Below, piece after piece: positions 45,916-56,541 of a stretch of DNA of 64,000 nucleotides (its first letter is position 1; every line of letters begins with the position of its first letter). Origin of the DNA: Bacillota bacterium (GTDB lineage: Bacteria > Bacillota > Clostridia > TANB77 > CAG-465); assembly GCA_023460235.1 (NCBI GenBank), contig JAEWRE010000021.1, forward strand, positions 105,184 through 169,183, written 5' to 3'. The position numbers and the translations under genes are program-made. Below the pieces are notes generated by a model. That model was given only the letters and a program-made list of their open reading frames with translations, was not told where the DNA came from and ran no database searches.

Positions 45916-46491
45916 TTATTTCATATAGGTTATTATGTTTTTGGATACAAATTCATTATCTTTATATTCAGTAGTATACTTTAATAATTTCATTTTAACT
46001 AGTCTATTTAATATATTTTTTGTAATAGGATAATTTTCTCCACTTTCATTAGAATATCCTATTTTATCTAGTAAAAAACATTGTGTAAAATGTGCATTGG
46101 TATTATTTGTTCTATAGAATTTTAATAATATACAATAACATTTTATTATATTTTTTTCTTCCGTATCCATTAATTTTTCCATAATATCTGAATCAACCAA
46201 TATATATGATTCACTTATATCTTCTAGTACATATGACTCAAAATCTTCATTTTCTTTTAAATAACCAATTGATAATAAATTATCAATATAATTATATACA
46301 GTTGATCTTGAAATTTTAAGCAGTTTGCTTAATTTAGTAATATTTATAATTGCTTTTTCAATATATCTTGTATTCCATTTTTTGTTATAAAAACTATTAT
46401 AATATAACCATGTATAGAGTAAATCTGATATTTTTTTATCTTTAATAAATTCTTTATCCAATGGGAATCTAATTTTAAAAATACTATTCAT
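45916..46491 (-). CDS. Winged-helix replication-initiator-like protein
   Basis: 191 residues. INITKLSKLLKISRSTVYNYIDNLL is a helix-turn-helix with a following wing, near residues 47-75; a second winged-helix-like part follows around 135-180, with NILNRLVKMKLLKY. Two tandem winged helices are characteristic of some plasmid replication initiators. The neighbouring iterons strengthen that reading. GGAAGG lies before the ATG. It could instead be a transcription regulator. Confidence 0.6.
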   Translation of the reverse strand: MNSIFKIRFPLDKEFIKDKKISDLLYTWLYYNSFYNKKWNTRYIEKAIINITKLSKLLKISRSTVYNYIDNLLSIGYLKENEDFESYVLEDISESYILVDSDIMEKLMDTEEKNIIKCYCILLKFYRTNNTNAHFTQCFLLDKIGYSNESGENYPITKNILNRLVKMKLLKYTTEYKDNEFVSKNIITYMK

Positions 46492-46634
46492 AGCATACCT
46501 TCCTATATAAAATTATTACATTCTATTTTATAAAAATAAAAATATTCATAACATGTTTTAGCATAGTAAACATTTTTGTGTACAAAAATGTAAAAATATG
46601 ATATAATATTGCAAAAAAAGGTGGTAAAATAAAA

Positions 46635-49600
46635 ATGAAACATTTTATATCAATTATTTTATTAGTTATATTATTTTTTATATTGATTGTTGCTATTATT
46701 AAAATAATAAAAAAGTTTTGCATATATATATATGGCATTCATGAAAATGAAAGAAAGTCTACATATCTTTATGATAATCCAATAGGTTCAATAGATAAAG
46801 ATTATATAGGTGTAAATGAATATGTATCAGCTCTTGATAAGTCTATAAAAAATAATAATAGATTTATTGGTTTAATATCAGAATATGGAGCTGGAAAATC
46901 AAGTGTAATCTCTTTATTAAAAAACAAATATGAAGAAAGATATAAAATAAGAGAAATAATTGTAAAATATTTTACTACAAATCAAACTTTTACAAATACA
47001 ATATTAAGTATATGTAAAAATATAGATCATAAATTAGTTAATAAAAAAATTAAATTAGTTAAAATAAATTTATGGAATAGTAATTATAAAGATGGAGATA
47101 AAGTTAGAGAAGAAAATGCAATATGTGAATTGCATAAAAGTTTTCTTTACCAATTATCAGATAATATAGGTAGATATAATAAAAATTATATCAATCAAAA
47201 ATTAAATTCAAATTATAACTTTTTTAAAATATCTGTGCCACAAAAAGCAAGCTTATTTTGGCTATTTGGTCTCACATTTTGCTATATATTCTATATGATT
47301 GATAAGAATTTAAATGTTTTTTTTACACCAGTGATTGAATCTTTAAATTTTGATGTTTATGGTATATCTTCAAATGTTATATTTAAAATACTTTTTATAG
47401 GCGCTTTTATTATATGTTTATTTAAGGTATTCGTCTCTGAAATATTAGTATCTTTCATTAATAAGGAAAGAAAAGTAAAAGATAGTTACGAAAGTATAGT
47501 TACAGAAATATATAATCAAATTATTGAGAGTGCTAATAAAAAATATAAAAAGATAGTTATAGTAATAGAGGATTTTGATAGAATTAATAATGAAATTGCT
47601 ATAAAGCGCTTCTTAAAAGAAATGTATAAGTATTATAGTGAAATTAATTCAAATAATGTAAGTTTTATTATAGCTATAAAACCCGAAAGTTTACTAACTG
47701 AAAATGTTTTTGAACAAAGGAATAAGGAAAATATTTATGATAAAATATTTGATTATGTTGTTGAAATTCCAAAAGTAAATAGTTATGATTTTGATATTAT
47801 ACTAAAAAAAATGATTGAAGAAACTAGAGTTATTGATGATAAAATAGGAAAAATGTTAACTCTAGAAAATTTAAGCAAATTAGAAAAAGGAAAAAATCTA
47901 ACAATTAGAAATCTAAAACATAGATATAATAATACTATACTATTGTTTCAATCTTTAAAAGTGAAATTTGGATTAAATCATAACACTAATATAAAGAGTT
48001 GTGCAATGGTATCATATTTAAAAGACGAGTATAATCAAATATATTATACTATTATAAACGATGAGATTTTTATGAGTAAACTTATATATAAACTATTACA
48101 AAATAAAAATATAAAGGACAATGAACTTATAGAACTAATTATAAATAAATATATAGAAAATGACGATTTCAATAATTTGGTGGGAAGCAATGAAATAATT
48201 GAAAATGATATCAATATTTTATTAGAAAATTTAATTTTTGATTTGAAGTTCTTCGTGGAAGAAAATACTTTAAAAGATGATTATAGTATTTATTTTTATA
48301 ATTATCCTAAAGGTGGTAATGTTAGAAATATATATGAAGATAATTTATATAATTGTATAATAATGGATAATTCTGATGATATAGATTTATATATATTAGA
48401 GTTTAATGAAAATAAAACAGAAAATATGAAATATATAGATGATATCATAGTTAGTGCTTTAACCTCTCATTTTAATCTTTATAATAAGTATCCTAAAATT
48501 ATTTTTAATAATGAATTATTATTTAATATATCATTAAAAAATAGTATTGATATATTATTAAAAAGCTTTGAACATTATTGTAGTTGGGAAGAAGGAACTT
48601 ATAATTTTTCTCTTGATTTATTAAAAAATATTAACGAATTTAATATTGACGATAAATATATATTTTATGTTAGGTTAAGTAAATTAATTTCTAAAGAATT
48701 AAGTAATAATAAAATTATTAATGAAATTAGAGAGAGTATTGTTAAAATCTTTAATAATAATATGTATTACTTTAAAGAATTATTTTTTAATGGTTATCCT
48801 AAGATAACACGTAAAGAAATTTTAGAGTTAAAAAATTTAGAATTAGTAATTAAATTATTGAATACTCAACTAATAAATGAAAAAGACATAATTTATTTAT
48901 TAGAAATATCTAATAACAAAATAGAAAATATTAAATTGATAGATAATCTGATAAGTGAAATAGGTCTATTAGATACTGATGTTTATGAAGACTATAAAAC
49001 GGTTATAGAGTGCTTAATTAATATTATGATGGTACATCGTAAATTGAATAAAAAATATATTCAATATATAATTGAAATAAATGATAATAAAGAAAAAATA
49101 GATAAACAAAGTATTATCAAATTATTTAATTCTATAGATAATCAAAATATTAATGAAGATAATGTTGATAATATTATATATTTTGATATAGATTATGGCT
49201 TAAATGAAAACGTAATAATAAAATTATTGGAGTATAGAAAAACTTTATATTATATTTTAAATATGTATGACTTTGATATAAATAAAATTGATTTTGAAAA
49301 TGATAAAATTAAAGAAAATATTGTCAGCGATATGAAAAAAATTTATAATGATATAAATGATAATATTTTCTTTGATATAAGGCTAGCTTTATTAAAAAAA
49401 GATATGGATTCAGTAGAAAATTATATAAGATTGTTTTATGAATTTGAAATAATTAACGAGAATGAGTTAAAAGTTATAAAAACAGTTCCTAGATTATTAA
49501 AGTATTTAGATGAAAAGCAATTAACAATCTACAATACTAGTTTATATACTGACTTTATAAATACAAATTTGAAAATAGAAGATAAAAATAATCTATTAGA

Positions 49601-50465
49601 GTATATAAAAAACATTAATGATCAAGAGATTAGAAATTTATTTATCAATAATATTTCATGGACATCCTTTGGATTTAATAAGGCTCAAAAGAAAACTATA
49701 GCAGATACACTGTTTTACATGTGGAATTTAAATACGGATGAATGTTATAGAGCTATAGAATTAATGGATATGCTAAAATACTTATCAATTAAGTTCGAGA
49801 AGATGATTCTTAGGGAATATTTAAAGAAAAAAAATAATAATGATTCATCTTTTGAACTCTATGATAAGTATAAAAATTTACTTAATAATCTAAAATATAT
49901 TACACATGCTAGTATTGATTTTATAAAAGGTGTTTCATATTATACACCTTTATGTGATGAGATTACCGATATTTTATACAGAAGAGGTAATTTATATCAA
50001 TATGTTTATTGTAAATATGCTTATTATAAAAAATTTTTTATAGAGTCTAATAAATTAGAATATTTAAAAAATTATTATATAAAAAATTTTAAAGAAATTT
50101 CCACAATATCTAATCGTATTATTGATTACGATTTTATTAAATTAATGTATAATAATGATGTATTTGTTGATAAAAGTTTAAGTGATGAAAAATTATTACA
50201 ATTTGCAAGAGTTAAACAATCTAAAAAATTATTAAATATAGTATTAAGTAAGGATAATGATTTCATTAAGAAGTATTTAAGCAAAGTAAACGATTTAAGT
50301 GATTTAGACGATGAAAGCATAAATTTATTAAGATCATTCTTTTCAAAAGATGATAATAATATATGTAAGAATATAGATAGAAATTTAGAATCGCATATCA
50401 TAAGTATCTTACCAAATAAAAGTAGCAAGTTATCAATAGGTAATATAATAAGAAATAGAAGATAA
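46635..50465 (+). CDS. KAP-family P-loop NTPase, membrane-bound (E1 cargo)
   Basis: 1276 residues. A membrane helix at 4-26, then the Walker A motif SEYGAGKSS (residues 82-90). Two membrane helices (about 200-220 and 245-268) lie between Walker A and Walker B, followed by KIVIVIEDFDR near residue 315. Membrane helices inserted inside the P-loop domain are the hallmark of KAP NTPases (Kidins220/ARMS and PifA). PifA of plasmid F blocks phage T7, and KAP proteins are often found among defence genes. The remaining 900 residues are helical and unrecognised. AAAGGTGG lies before the ATG. Defence is an inference. Confidence 0.75.
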   Translation: MKHFISIILLVILFFILIVAIIKIIKKFCIYIYGIHENERKSTYLYDNPIGSIDKDYIGVNEYVSALDKSIKNNNRFIGLISEYGAGKSSVISLLKNKYEERYKIREIIVKYFTTNQTFTNTILSICKNIDHKLVNKKIKLVKINLWNSNYKDGDKVREENAICELHKSFLYQLSDNIGRYNKNYINQKLNSNYNFFKISVPQKASLFWLFGLTFCYIFYMIDKNLNVFFTPVIESLNFDVYGISSNVIFKILFIGAFIICLFKVFVSEILVSFINKERKVKDSYESIVTEIYNQIIESANKKYKKIVIVIEDFDRINNEIAIKRFLKEMYKYYSEINSNNVSFIIAIKPESLLTENVFEQRNKENIYDKIFDYVVEIPKVNSYDFDIILKKMIEETRVIDDKIGKMLTLENLSKLEKGKNLTIRNLKHRYNNTILLFQSLKVKFGLNHNTNIKSCAMVSYLKDEYNQIYYTIINDEIFMSKLIYKLLQNKNIKDNELIELIINKYIENDDFNNLVGSNEIIENDINILLENLIFDLKFFVEENTLKDDYSIYFYNYPKGGNVRNIYEDNLYNCIIMDNSDDIDLYILEFNENKTENMKYIDDIIVSALTSHFNLYNKYPKIIFNNELLFNISLKNSIDILLKSFEHYCSWEEGTYNFSLDLLKNINEFNIDDKYIFYVRLSKLISKELSNNKIINEIRESIVKIFNNNMYYFKELFFNGYPKITRKEILELKNLELVIKLLNTQLINEKDIIYLLEISNNKIENIKLIDNLISEIGLLDTDVYEDYKTVIECLINIMMVHRKLNKKYIQYIIEINDNKEKIDKQSIIKLFNSIDNQNINEDNVDNIIYFDIDYGLNENVIIKLLEYRKTLYYILNMYDFDINKIDFENDKIKENIVSDMKKIYNDINDNIFFDIRLALLKKDMDSVENYIRLFYEFEIINENELKVIKTVPRLLKYLDEKQLTIYNTSLYTDFINTNLKIEDKNNLLEYIKNINDQEIRNLFINNISWTSFGFNKAQKKTIADTLFYMWNLNTDECYRAIELMDMLKYLSIKFEKMILREYLKKKNNNDSSFELYDKYKNLLNNLKYITHASIDFIKGVSYYTPLCDEITDILYRRGNLYQYVYCKYAYYKKFFIESNKLEYLKNYYIKNFKEISTISNRIIDYDFIKLMYNNDVFVDKSLSDEKLLQFARVKQSKKLLNIVLSKDNDFIKKYLSKVNDLSDLDDESINLLRSFFSKDDNNICKNIDRNLESHIISILPNKSSKLSIGNIIRNRR

Positions 50466-50509
50466 TTAAATATAAAACAAATTATAATTTATAAAATAAT
50501 CACAAAACA

Positions 50510-50543
50510 AAAAAAGTACCAAACAAATAATTTGGTACTTTTT
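50510..50543. terminator. Two-way terminator after KAP NTPase gene
   Basis: AAAAAGTACCAAA and complement with a short loop; A/T runs on both sides. Confidence 0.85.
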
Positions 50544-50593
50544 AATATATATTTTAAGAGCTATATAGATAGTTGTGATATTCTTAGACAATT

Positions 50594-50929
50594 TTATATA
50601 CTCTCCTCAACACAAAAAGGACAAATATTCTTTGAGTTTTTATCAATACTGCATTCTCCTGGGCATAGTGTATAAGAAGTTTTTACACAATCATTATTGC
50701 AATTCCATCTTTTAGTTACTTCGTCTTCTTTTTGAAAAGATGACGCCAAAAGAATTTCTACTGCTTCCACAAATTCATTTATATTCACCCATGAGAATGG
50801 AGCTTGTAGTTGATTTCCAGGATTCCTTTTATTAAATAACACTTCTCTAATTTTAACACATGCTTCTTTTGGCCCTCCTTTTAAATAATAATTAGATGAT
50901 ATTACAAAATCAAGTTTAGCTCTTTCCAT
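50594..50929 (-). CDS. Cys-rich small protein of unknown function
   Basis: 111 residues. The C-terminal 40 residues hold seven cysteines (WNCNNDC, TLCPGEC, NICPFC), a metal- or disulfide-binding pattern. The N-terminal part is helical. GGAG is spaced correctly before the ATG. No family recognised. It diverges from the BclA-like gene. Confidence 0.55.
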   Translation of the reverse strand: MERAKLDFVISSNYYLKGGPKEACVKIREVLFNKRNPGNQLQAPFSWVNINEFVEAVEILLASSFQKEDEVTKRWNCNNDCVKTSYTLCPGECSIDKNSKNICPFCVEESI

Positions 50930-51136
50930 AAAAAATTCTCCTATACTATTATTATTGAGATAATTATTTTTTTAATATTATAGCAAGGATTATATTGGGA
51001 TTCAATGTAATATCTGAAAAATGATATTTGTTATATAATATCTTTTAAAAATAAAAATGGGTATTATCTATCTAATTTATGAAATATATATATATTACTT
51101 TTATAGTTTAATAATTACACAAAAATTTGTAATGTG

Positions 51137-51163
51137 ACAAAATAACAAATATTACATATTATA
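51137..51163 (+). promoter_or_regulatory. Sigma-K-like promoter of the BclA-like gene
   Basis: AC at 51137-51138, 16 bases, CATATTATA at 51155-51163. Same pattern and spacing as before the M15 gene; 25 bases before the ATG. Confidence 0.5.
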
Positions 51164-51188
51164 TAGTATACCAAGAAAGGGGTAAAAA

Positions 51189-52034
51189 ATGGATAATATT
51201 TCAATACAGGTCGCTAGGTTAACTAGTGGCTCAGTACTAATGAATAATAATGTAATATACGATAGTACTATTGAATCAGAAGGTAATATTAGTTATAACA
51301 CTGGCACAGGATTAGTAACATTATCTGAAACTGGAAAGTATGCTGCATATTGGTGGATAGCAACACAAACAGGTCAATCAACTAATGGGATGGCATTTGA
51401 TTTAGTTACATCTCAAGGTGATCAAATCGCTGGAAATTCACCTATTAAATCAGATGAGGTAACAGGATTTGGAATAATAAATATTGATGCAGCTCCAGTA
51501 ACTTTATCTATACAAAATACAAGTAACAACACAATATACTATTCTACATCAGTGGATACAAAGGCATCTTTGATGATTTTTAGAATACCAGAAGTACCAG
51601 TTATATCTACTGTAGCGTATGGTGGGTTATCAGATAGTTTAATTGCACCTTTTAATCTTGATCCAGGTGAAACAGTTCAAGTATCTATAGCTGATGAAAT
51701 GGTATCTGAAAATTTAGTATATGGAACAAATAGTATAACTATAACTGTAGCTGGGAATTACCAAGTATACTATATGATTAATTTTGTAAATGCTGGAAGT
51801 GGTATTACAGTTCAACCAGATGTTAGAGTAAATGGTACAACAAATATAACTGAGTTATCTCAAGCTGCGAATTTAGGAAACACATCAAGTAGCATAATAT
51901 CTGCTAGCGCTATTGTTACTTTAAATGCAGGTGATGTAGTAGAGCTATATTTGACAAGCGCAACAGGTGGAATAATATCACTAGTTCCAGATACAAATGT
52001 AATACTTACTGTAAATAAAGTAAGTTCTAATTAA
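51189..52034 (+). CDS. BclA-like (exosporium-type) jelly-roll protein without collagen repeat
   Basis: 281 residues, two tandem beta jelly-roll domains (about 1-132 and 135-280) of the C1q/TNF-like type found at the ends of spore glycoproteins. The N-terminal domain is clearly paralogous to the start of the collagen-like protein on E2: both have SGNI/EGNI-YxTxTG, GKY-WW, SxGD and ISE/SDEV patterns. No signal peptide, as in other spore-surface proteins made in the mother cell. It has a sigma-K-like promoter and a strong terminator. A role at the spore surface is inferred. Confidence 0.72.
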   Translation: MDNISIQVARLTSGSVLMNNNVIYDSTIESEGNISYNTGTGLVTLSETGKYAAYWWIATQTGQSTNGMAFDLVTSQGDQIAGNSPIKSDEVTGFGIINIDAAPVTLSIQNTSNNTIYYSTSVDTKASLMIFRIPEVPVISTVAYGGLSDSLIAPFNLDPGETVQVSIADEMVSENLVYGTNSITITVAGNYQVYYMINFVNAGSGITVQPDVRVNGTTNITELSQAANLGNTSSSIISASAIVTLNAGDVVELYLTSATGGIISLVPDTNVILTVNKVSSN

Positions 52035-52063
52035 TAATATTATTAGTTTAAATTTTTAAGAAA

Positions 52064-52102
52064 CATTGAATTGAGAAAAAAATCTCAGTTCAATATTTTT
52101 TT
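52064..52102 (+). terminator. Terminator of BclA-like gene
   Basis: ATTGAATTGAGA and TCTCAGTTCAAT, one G-T pair, T-run after. Confidence 0.85.
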
Positions 52103-52313
52103 ATAAAATAATATAATTGATTTTGTATACAATATATTTATAAAATAATATGTATTAAAAAAGCAATTACAAAAAAAGTTGTTCGTTTTGCACGCTTTTT
52201 ATATGATACAATATATAGTATAAGAGTAATTTATTTGCGATAAGCAATGAGTTAAGGTGTTTATGATTTATTATAATAAATTTGTATATAAAAATAAGGA
52301 GTGAATTTTAAAA

Positions 52314-52445
52314 ATGAGTATATTAACAATTATGGATATTCAAAAATTTTGCAATGAAATGTATTATATAACAAAATTAGAAGAATATGATAAAATAATC
52401 AGAAAGTATGAATGCAAAAATGCTAATGGAAAAATAGCAGAGTAA
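52314..52445 (+). CDS. 43-residue small protein
   Basis: ATG at 52314, 43 codons to a TAA. AAGGAG lies upstream but at a long distance of about 12 bases. MSILTIMDIQKFCNEMYY starts a helical, charged peptide ending NGKIAE. Unknown function; coding status is moderate. Confidence 0.4.
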   Translation: MSILTIMDIQKFCNEMYYITKLEEYDKIIRKYECKNANGKIAE

Positions 52446-52462
52446 TTAAATAAAGAACAAGC

Positions 52463-52486
52463 CACTACAACATGTGCAGTGGCAGT
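52463..52486 (-). terminator. Hairpin downstream of gene 52503-52766
   Basis: GCCACT and AGTGGC arms; T-rich tail on the minus strand is modest. Confidence 0.5.
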
Positions 52487-52502
52487 GAAAAAAAGTGATT
52501 TT

Positions 52503-52766
52503 TTATCCATAGTTACAGTCATTATCTGGATAAATGTCACAACTATAAGAATTTGAAGATGTTACTGTAACTTTAATAATAAAGGAATCAAAATCTGTAG
52601 CAAATACATTTACATTGTCATGGTTTGTGGGAATTAAAACCATATCAGAAATTATATCAGATGTTATTTCATTTTCGTAAGAACCAGCGAAAAATGTAAT
52701 ACGTTTCTTAATTTCATAAAAAATATTAGCAACAACACTTGCAGAAACAGCTTCGCTTAATTTCAT
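52503..52766 (-). CDS. Small protein of unknown function
   Basis: 87 residues from the ATG at 52766 (GGAGG upstream); the frame extends four codons further without a ribosome site. Begins MKLSEAVSASVVANIFYEIKKR, helical, then beta-rich with a C-terminal CDIYPDNDC. No family recognised. Confidence 0.5.
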   Translation of the reverse strand: MKLSEAVSASVVANIFYEIKKRITFFAGSYENEITSDIISDMVLIPTNHDNVNVFATDFDSFIIKVTVTSSNSYSCDIYPDNDCNYG

Positions 52767-52986
52767 AAATACCTCCATTAGGGTTATTTTAAAATAGTTC
52801 TATAACAATTATATATATTATAACATGGATTATATAAAAAGTAAATTTATGGCTCCAGATTTCAAAATAAAGAAACAAGTCAAATTAGTGGTAAAAATTA
52901 AAAACAACTTATAATATAAAATTTATAAGTTATTTTTATTATAGGTACGGAAAACTAACATATATTTTACTAAGTAGGTGATTTAT

Positions 52987-53184
52987 ATGCAAAATATTCA
53001 TATAAATACAAATGATGATTCAATATTTGATATTAAGATAAACTTTAATAAAGACGGAAATGATATAAATACTTTAATGAAAGATATATTTAATCAATAT
53101 ATCTTTGAAAACAGTTCAGAGATTGGACTAGAGAAAGAAAATATGATATACTTAAGTAAGATAAATAATAATAGTTTTTTATAA
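52987..53184 (+). CDS. Small acidic protein upstream of the E1 recombinase
   Basis: 65 residues from the ATG at 52987 (AGGTGAT upstream). Acidic and Asn-rich. It ends 18 bases before the recombinase start, so the two are cotranscribed. Its size and place are those of recombination directionality factors in serine-recombinase elements; no sequence similarity supports this yet. E2 has a small gene in the same place. A hairpin at 52905-52938 precedes it. Confidence 0.5.
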   Translation: MQNIHINTNDDSIFDIKINFNKDGNDINTLMKDIFNQYIFENSSEIGLEKENMIYLSKINNNSFL

Positions 53185-53202
53185 CGTTATAGGAGGGTAA
53201 CG

Positions 53203-54792
53203 ATGATAAAAGACTACAATATTACATCTACAAAAGTATATAAAGTAGGAGCTTATGTAAGGCTTTCTAGAGAAGATGAAGATACAAGTAATTTTGAATC
53301 CCAAAGTATAACTAATCAAAAAGAATTTTTAACAAGCTATATTCTAGAAAATGGTTGGAATTTAGTTAATATATATTCAGATGATGGATATAGTGGTACT
53401 AATTTCAATAGACCTGGCTTTGAAAAACTTGTTGAAGATATTGAAGCTGGTTTAATAGATATGGTTATTACAAAAGATTTATCTAGATTTGGTAGGGACT
53501 ATATTACAACTGGATATTATCTTGAAAAATATTTTCCCGAGAAAAGAATAAGATATGTTGCCATAAATGATGGGATTGATACTGCAGTTGATAATACAAG
53601 TAATGATATGACCCCTTTTAGAGCAGTATTTAATGATATGTATGCTAAGGATATATCAAAGAAAGTTAGGACATCTCTTAAAACAAAACAAATAAAAGGT
53701 GAGTATTTAGGTACTGTTGCACCATATGGGTATAACAAAGATAAAGAGGCAAAAGGAAAACTTGTTGTTGATGAAGTTTCTTCAGTATATGTCAAAAGAA
53801 TATTTAGAGAGTTTTTATCTGGTAGATCTATTAATTCAATTAAAGATGGATTAATAAAAGATTCTATACAAACACCATCAGGATATAGAGGAATAAAGAA
53901 TTCTCAAAAGTGGATGAAAGGTGTTTGGTGCTATACCACAATAGTTAGAATACTAAAAAACGAGGCATATATAGGACATACAATACAAAATAAAAAGAAG
54001 AAGATTAACTATAAGGTAAAAAAACAAGTTGATATACCAAAAGGTAATTGGATTAAAGTTGAGAATACACATGAACCTATAATTTCTTTAGAAGATTTTA
54101 ATAGAGTACAAAAAATACTTCAAAATAGGTCATACATACCAAACAAAGGAAAACCTCATTTGCTAAGTGGATTATTATTCTGTGGACAATGTGGAGCAAG
54201 AGTTACTTTTTTGAATAGATATGAGAAAGGTAAATTCAATTGTAAATGTGTTATAGCTAAAAATAACAATAAATTAAAACTTTGTGATATGAAGCCTATA
54301 AAAGAAGAAAATATTGAGTTTTGTTTAAGAAAAACATTAGTTAAACTTTCAAAAGAATATGTGGATGTAAAAGATATAAAAAAAGTATCATGCAAATCAA
54401 ATATTGATAAGCTAATAGATACAAAGAAGTCTGAAAAGAATATATTAGAAAATAAATTAAGTGATTCTAAGAAAATACATTTGAACTTGTATAAAGATAA
54501 AGTAGCTGGAATTATAAAAGAAACTGAATTCTTAGAATTTACTAAAGAGTTAAATGATGAAAAAGAAAATTGTGAAAATAGAATAACAGAACTATCAAAA
54601 GAAATAGCAGGATTAAAGGGTAACAATATAAACGATAGCAAGTTAGAAAAAATAATTAAAGAGTTTTTACAATTTAAAAAGTTAGATAGAAATATTGTTA
54701 GACAATTAGTTAATAGGATAACAATATACAATGATAACAAATTAGAAATAGAGTTTGCTTTTAGCAATCCAGAAACTATAAAATTGAAGTAA
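53203..54792 (+). CDS. Large serine recombinase of element E1
   Basis: 529 residues. The resolvase-type catalytic domain starts KVGAYVRLSREDED with nucleophile S22, followed by DDGYSGTNFNRPGF and ITKDLSRFGRDY. The recombinase domain follows (VAPYGYNKDKEAKGK). The zinc ribbon is CGQCGARVTFLNRY with CKC...CDMK, and a coiled coil runs about residues 400-480. Complete. This is the CisA/TnpX/SpoIVCA family of large serine recombinases, which integrate and excise by short core sites. It ends 45 bases before the E1 right end, the usual layout. GGAGGG lies before the ATG. Confidence 0.93.
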   Translation: MIKDYNITSTKVYKVGAYVRLSREDEDTSNFESQSITNQKEFLTSYILENGWNLVNIYSDDGYSGTNFNRPGFEKLVEDIEAGLIDMVITKDLSRFGRDYITTGYYLEKYFPEKRIRYVAINDGIDTAVDNTSNDMTPFRAVFNDMYAKDISKKVRTSLKTKQIKGEYLGTVAPYGYNKDKEAKGKLVVDEVSSVYVKRIFREFLSGRSINSIKDGLIKDSIQTPSGYRGIKNSQKWMKGVWCYTTIVRILKNEAYIGHTIQNKKKKINYKVKKQVDIPKGNWIKVENTHEPIISLEDFNRVQKILQNRSYIPNKGKPHLLSGLLFCGQCGARVTFLNRYEKGKFNCKCVIAKNNNKLKLCDMKPIKEENIEFCLRKTLVKLSKEYVDVKDIKKVSCKSNIDKLIDTKKSEKNILENKLSDSKKIHLNLYKDKVAGIIKETEFLEFTKELNDEKENCENRITELSKEIAGLKGNNINDSKLEKIIKEFLQFKKLDRNIVRQLVNRITIYNDNKLEIEFAFSNPETIKLK

Positions 54793-54836
54793 ACAGAAAA
54801 CGTTATGGAAAAATCTTTTCCGAATTTGCGACTAGG

Positions 54837-54841
54837 TGGGT
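54837..54841 (+). repeat. attR core of element E1
   Basis: TGGGT, identical to 40962-40966. Everything from here to 54874 is M15 host-gene sequence. Confidence 0.8.
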
Positions 54842-54874
54842 TCATGTTGATAAAAGAGATACCAATCCTGCATG
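54842..54874 (+). pseudogene. M15 peptidase gene, part 2 of 3 (33-bp island between E1 and E2)
   Basis: Encodes HVDKRDTNPA between the last base of the V codon and the first two bases of a Cys codon. It supplies H131, the third zinc ligand of the W-V-H motif, and D133 just after it. It is in frame with both other parts at the junctions (389 + 33 + 265 = 687 bases = 229 codons with the stop). Confidence 0.85.
54871..54874 (+). repeat. Left core of element E2
   Basis: CATG, repeated at 58142-58145. The adjoining inner ends of E2 form a weak inverted repeat (TGATTTAAAGTATCCT versus TGACTTATAATATTCCT). Confidence 0.7.
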
Positions 54875-54902
54875 ATGTGTGTGATTTAAAGTATCCTATA
54901 AT

Positions 54903-54945
54903 AATTAAAATATCATACTATATGTATATAGTATGATATTTTAAT
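54903..54945. terminator. Long perfect hairpin at left end of E2
   Basis: Arms of 20 bases (AATTAAAATATCATACTATA and complement) with almost no loop, near the E2 boundary; it serves as terminator for the collagen-like gene and may shield the host gene fragment. Confidence 0.8.
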
Positions 54946-54972
54946 TTTAAAAATCAATAGAATGATGGTTAA

Positions 54973-56160
<1,188 letters not shown>

Positions 56161-56385
56161 AAATAAAAATCATCCTTTCTTAAAATACTAAAAATATTAT
56201 CTAGTTGTTAACAATTTAAACAATAAATATTTGTACTTTATATAGTATATTCTTGTATTTTTAATAAGGTTAAGATCTTTATTTCATCATAAGATAATAT
56301 TAGTAATTTTAAGAAATATAGTTTATGTTCTATAAACATATTAAATTAATAAAATATAGTATTAGGAATTGGTATGGAGTATAAA

Positions 56386-56520
56386 ATGGATATATTTAAT
56401 GAATTCAATATTATAGAAATATATAAAGATGAAGAACCTAAAACTCGAATTAACAATATAAATAATATAGTCGAGAAGATGCTGGCTGATAATATAAATA
56501 GTAAAAAATCTTGTGATTAG
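56386..56520 (+). CDS. 44-residue acidic protein upstream of the E2 recombinase
   Basis: ATG at 56386 (GGAG, 5-base spacing), 44 codons; an in-frame ATG at 56374 is a weaker alternative. MDIFNEFNIIEIYKDEE is its acidic start, then a helical part. It ends 21 bases before the recombinase start. Same size class and position as the 65-residue gene before the E1 recombinase; a directionality factor is a reasonable guess. Confidence 0.45.
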   Translation: MDIFNEFNIIEIYKDEEPKTRINNINNIVEKMLADNINSKKSCD

Positions 56521-56541
56521 TTATTAATAATAGGGGGCAGT

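Larger units (their letters stand above)
40967..54841 (+). mobile_element. Element E1: 13.9-kb serine-recombinase element with plasmid-like origin
   Basis: Bounded by TGGGT repeats in the M15 gene. It carries, left to right: two membrane proteins, a ribbon-helix-helix protein, a zinc-ribbon membrane protein, an iteron region with a structured-RNA candidate, a winged-helix Rep-like protein, a KAP NTPase, a Cys-rich protein, a BclA-like protein, small proteins, and a large serine recombinase ending 45 bases before the right end. No conjugation or phage structural genes were seen. Size 13,875 bp by coordinates. It is distinct from E2, which lies 33 bp beyond it. Confidence 0.85.
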
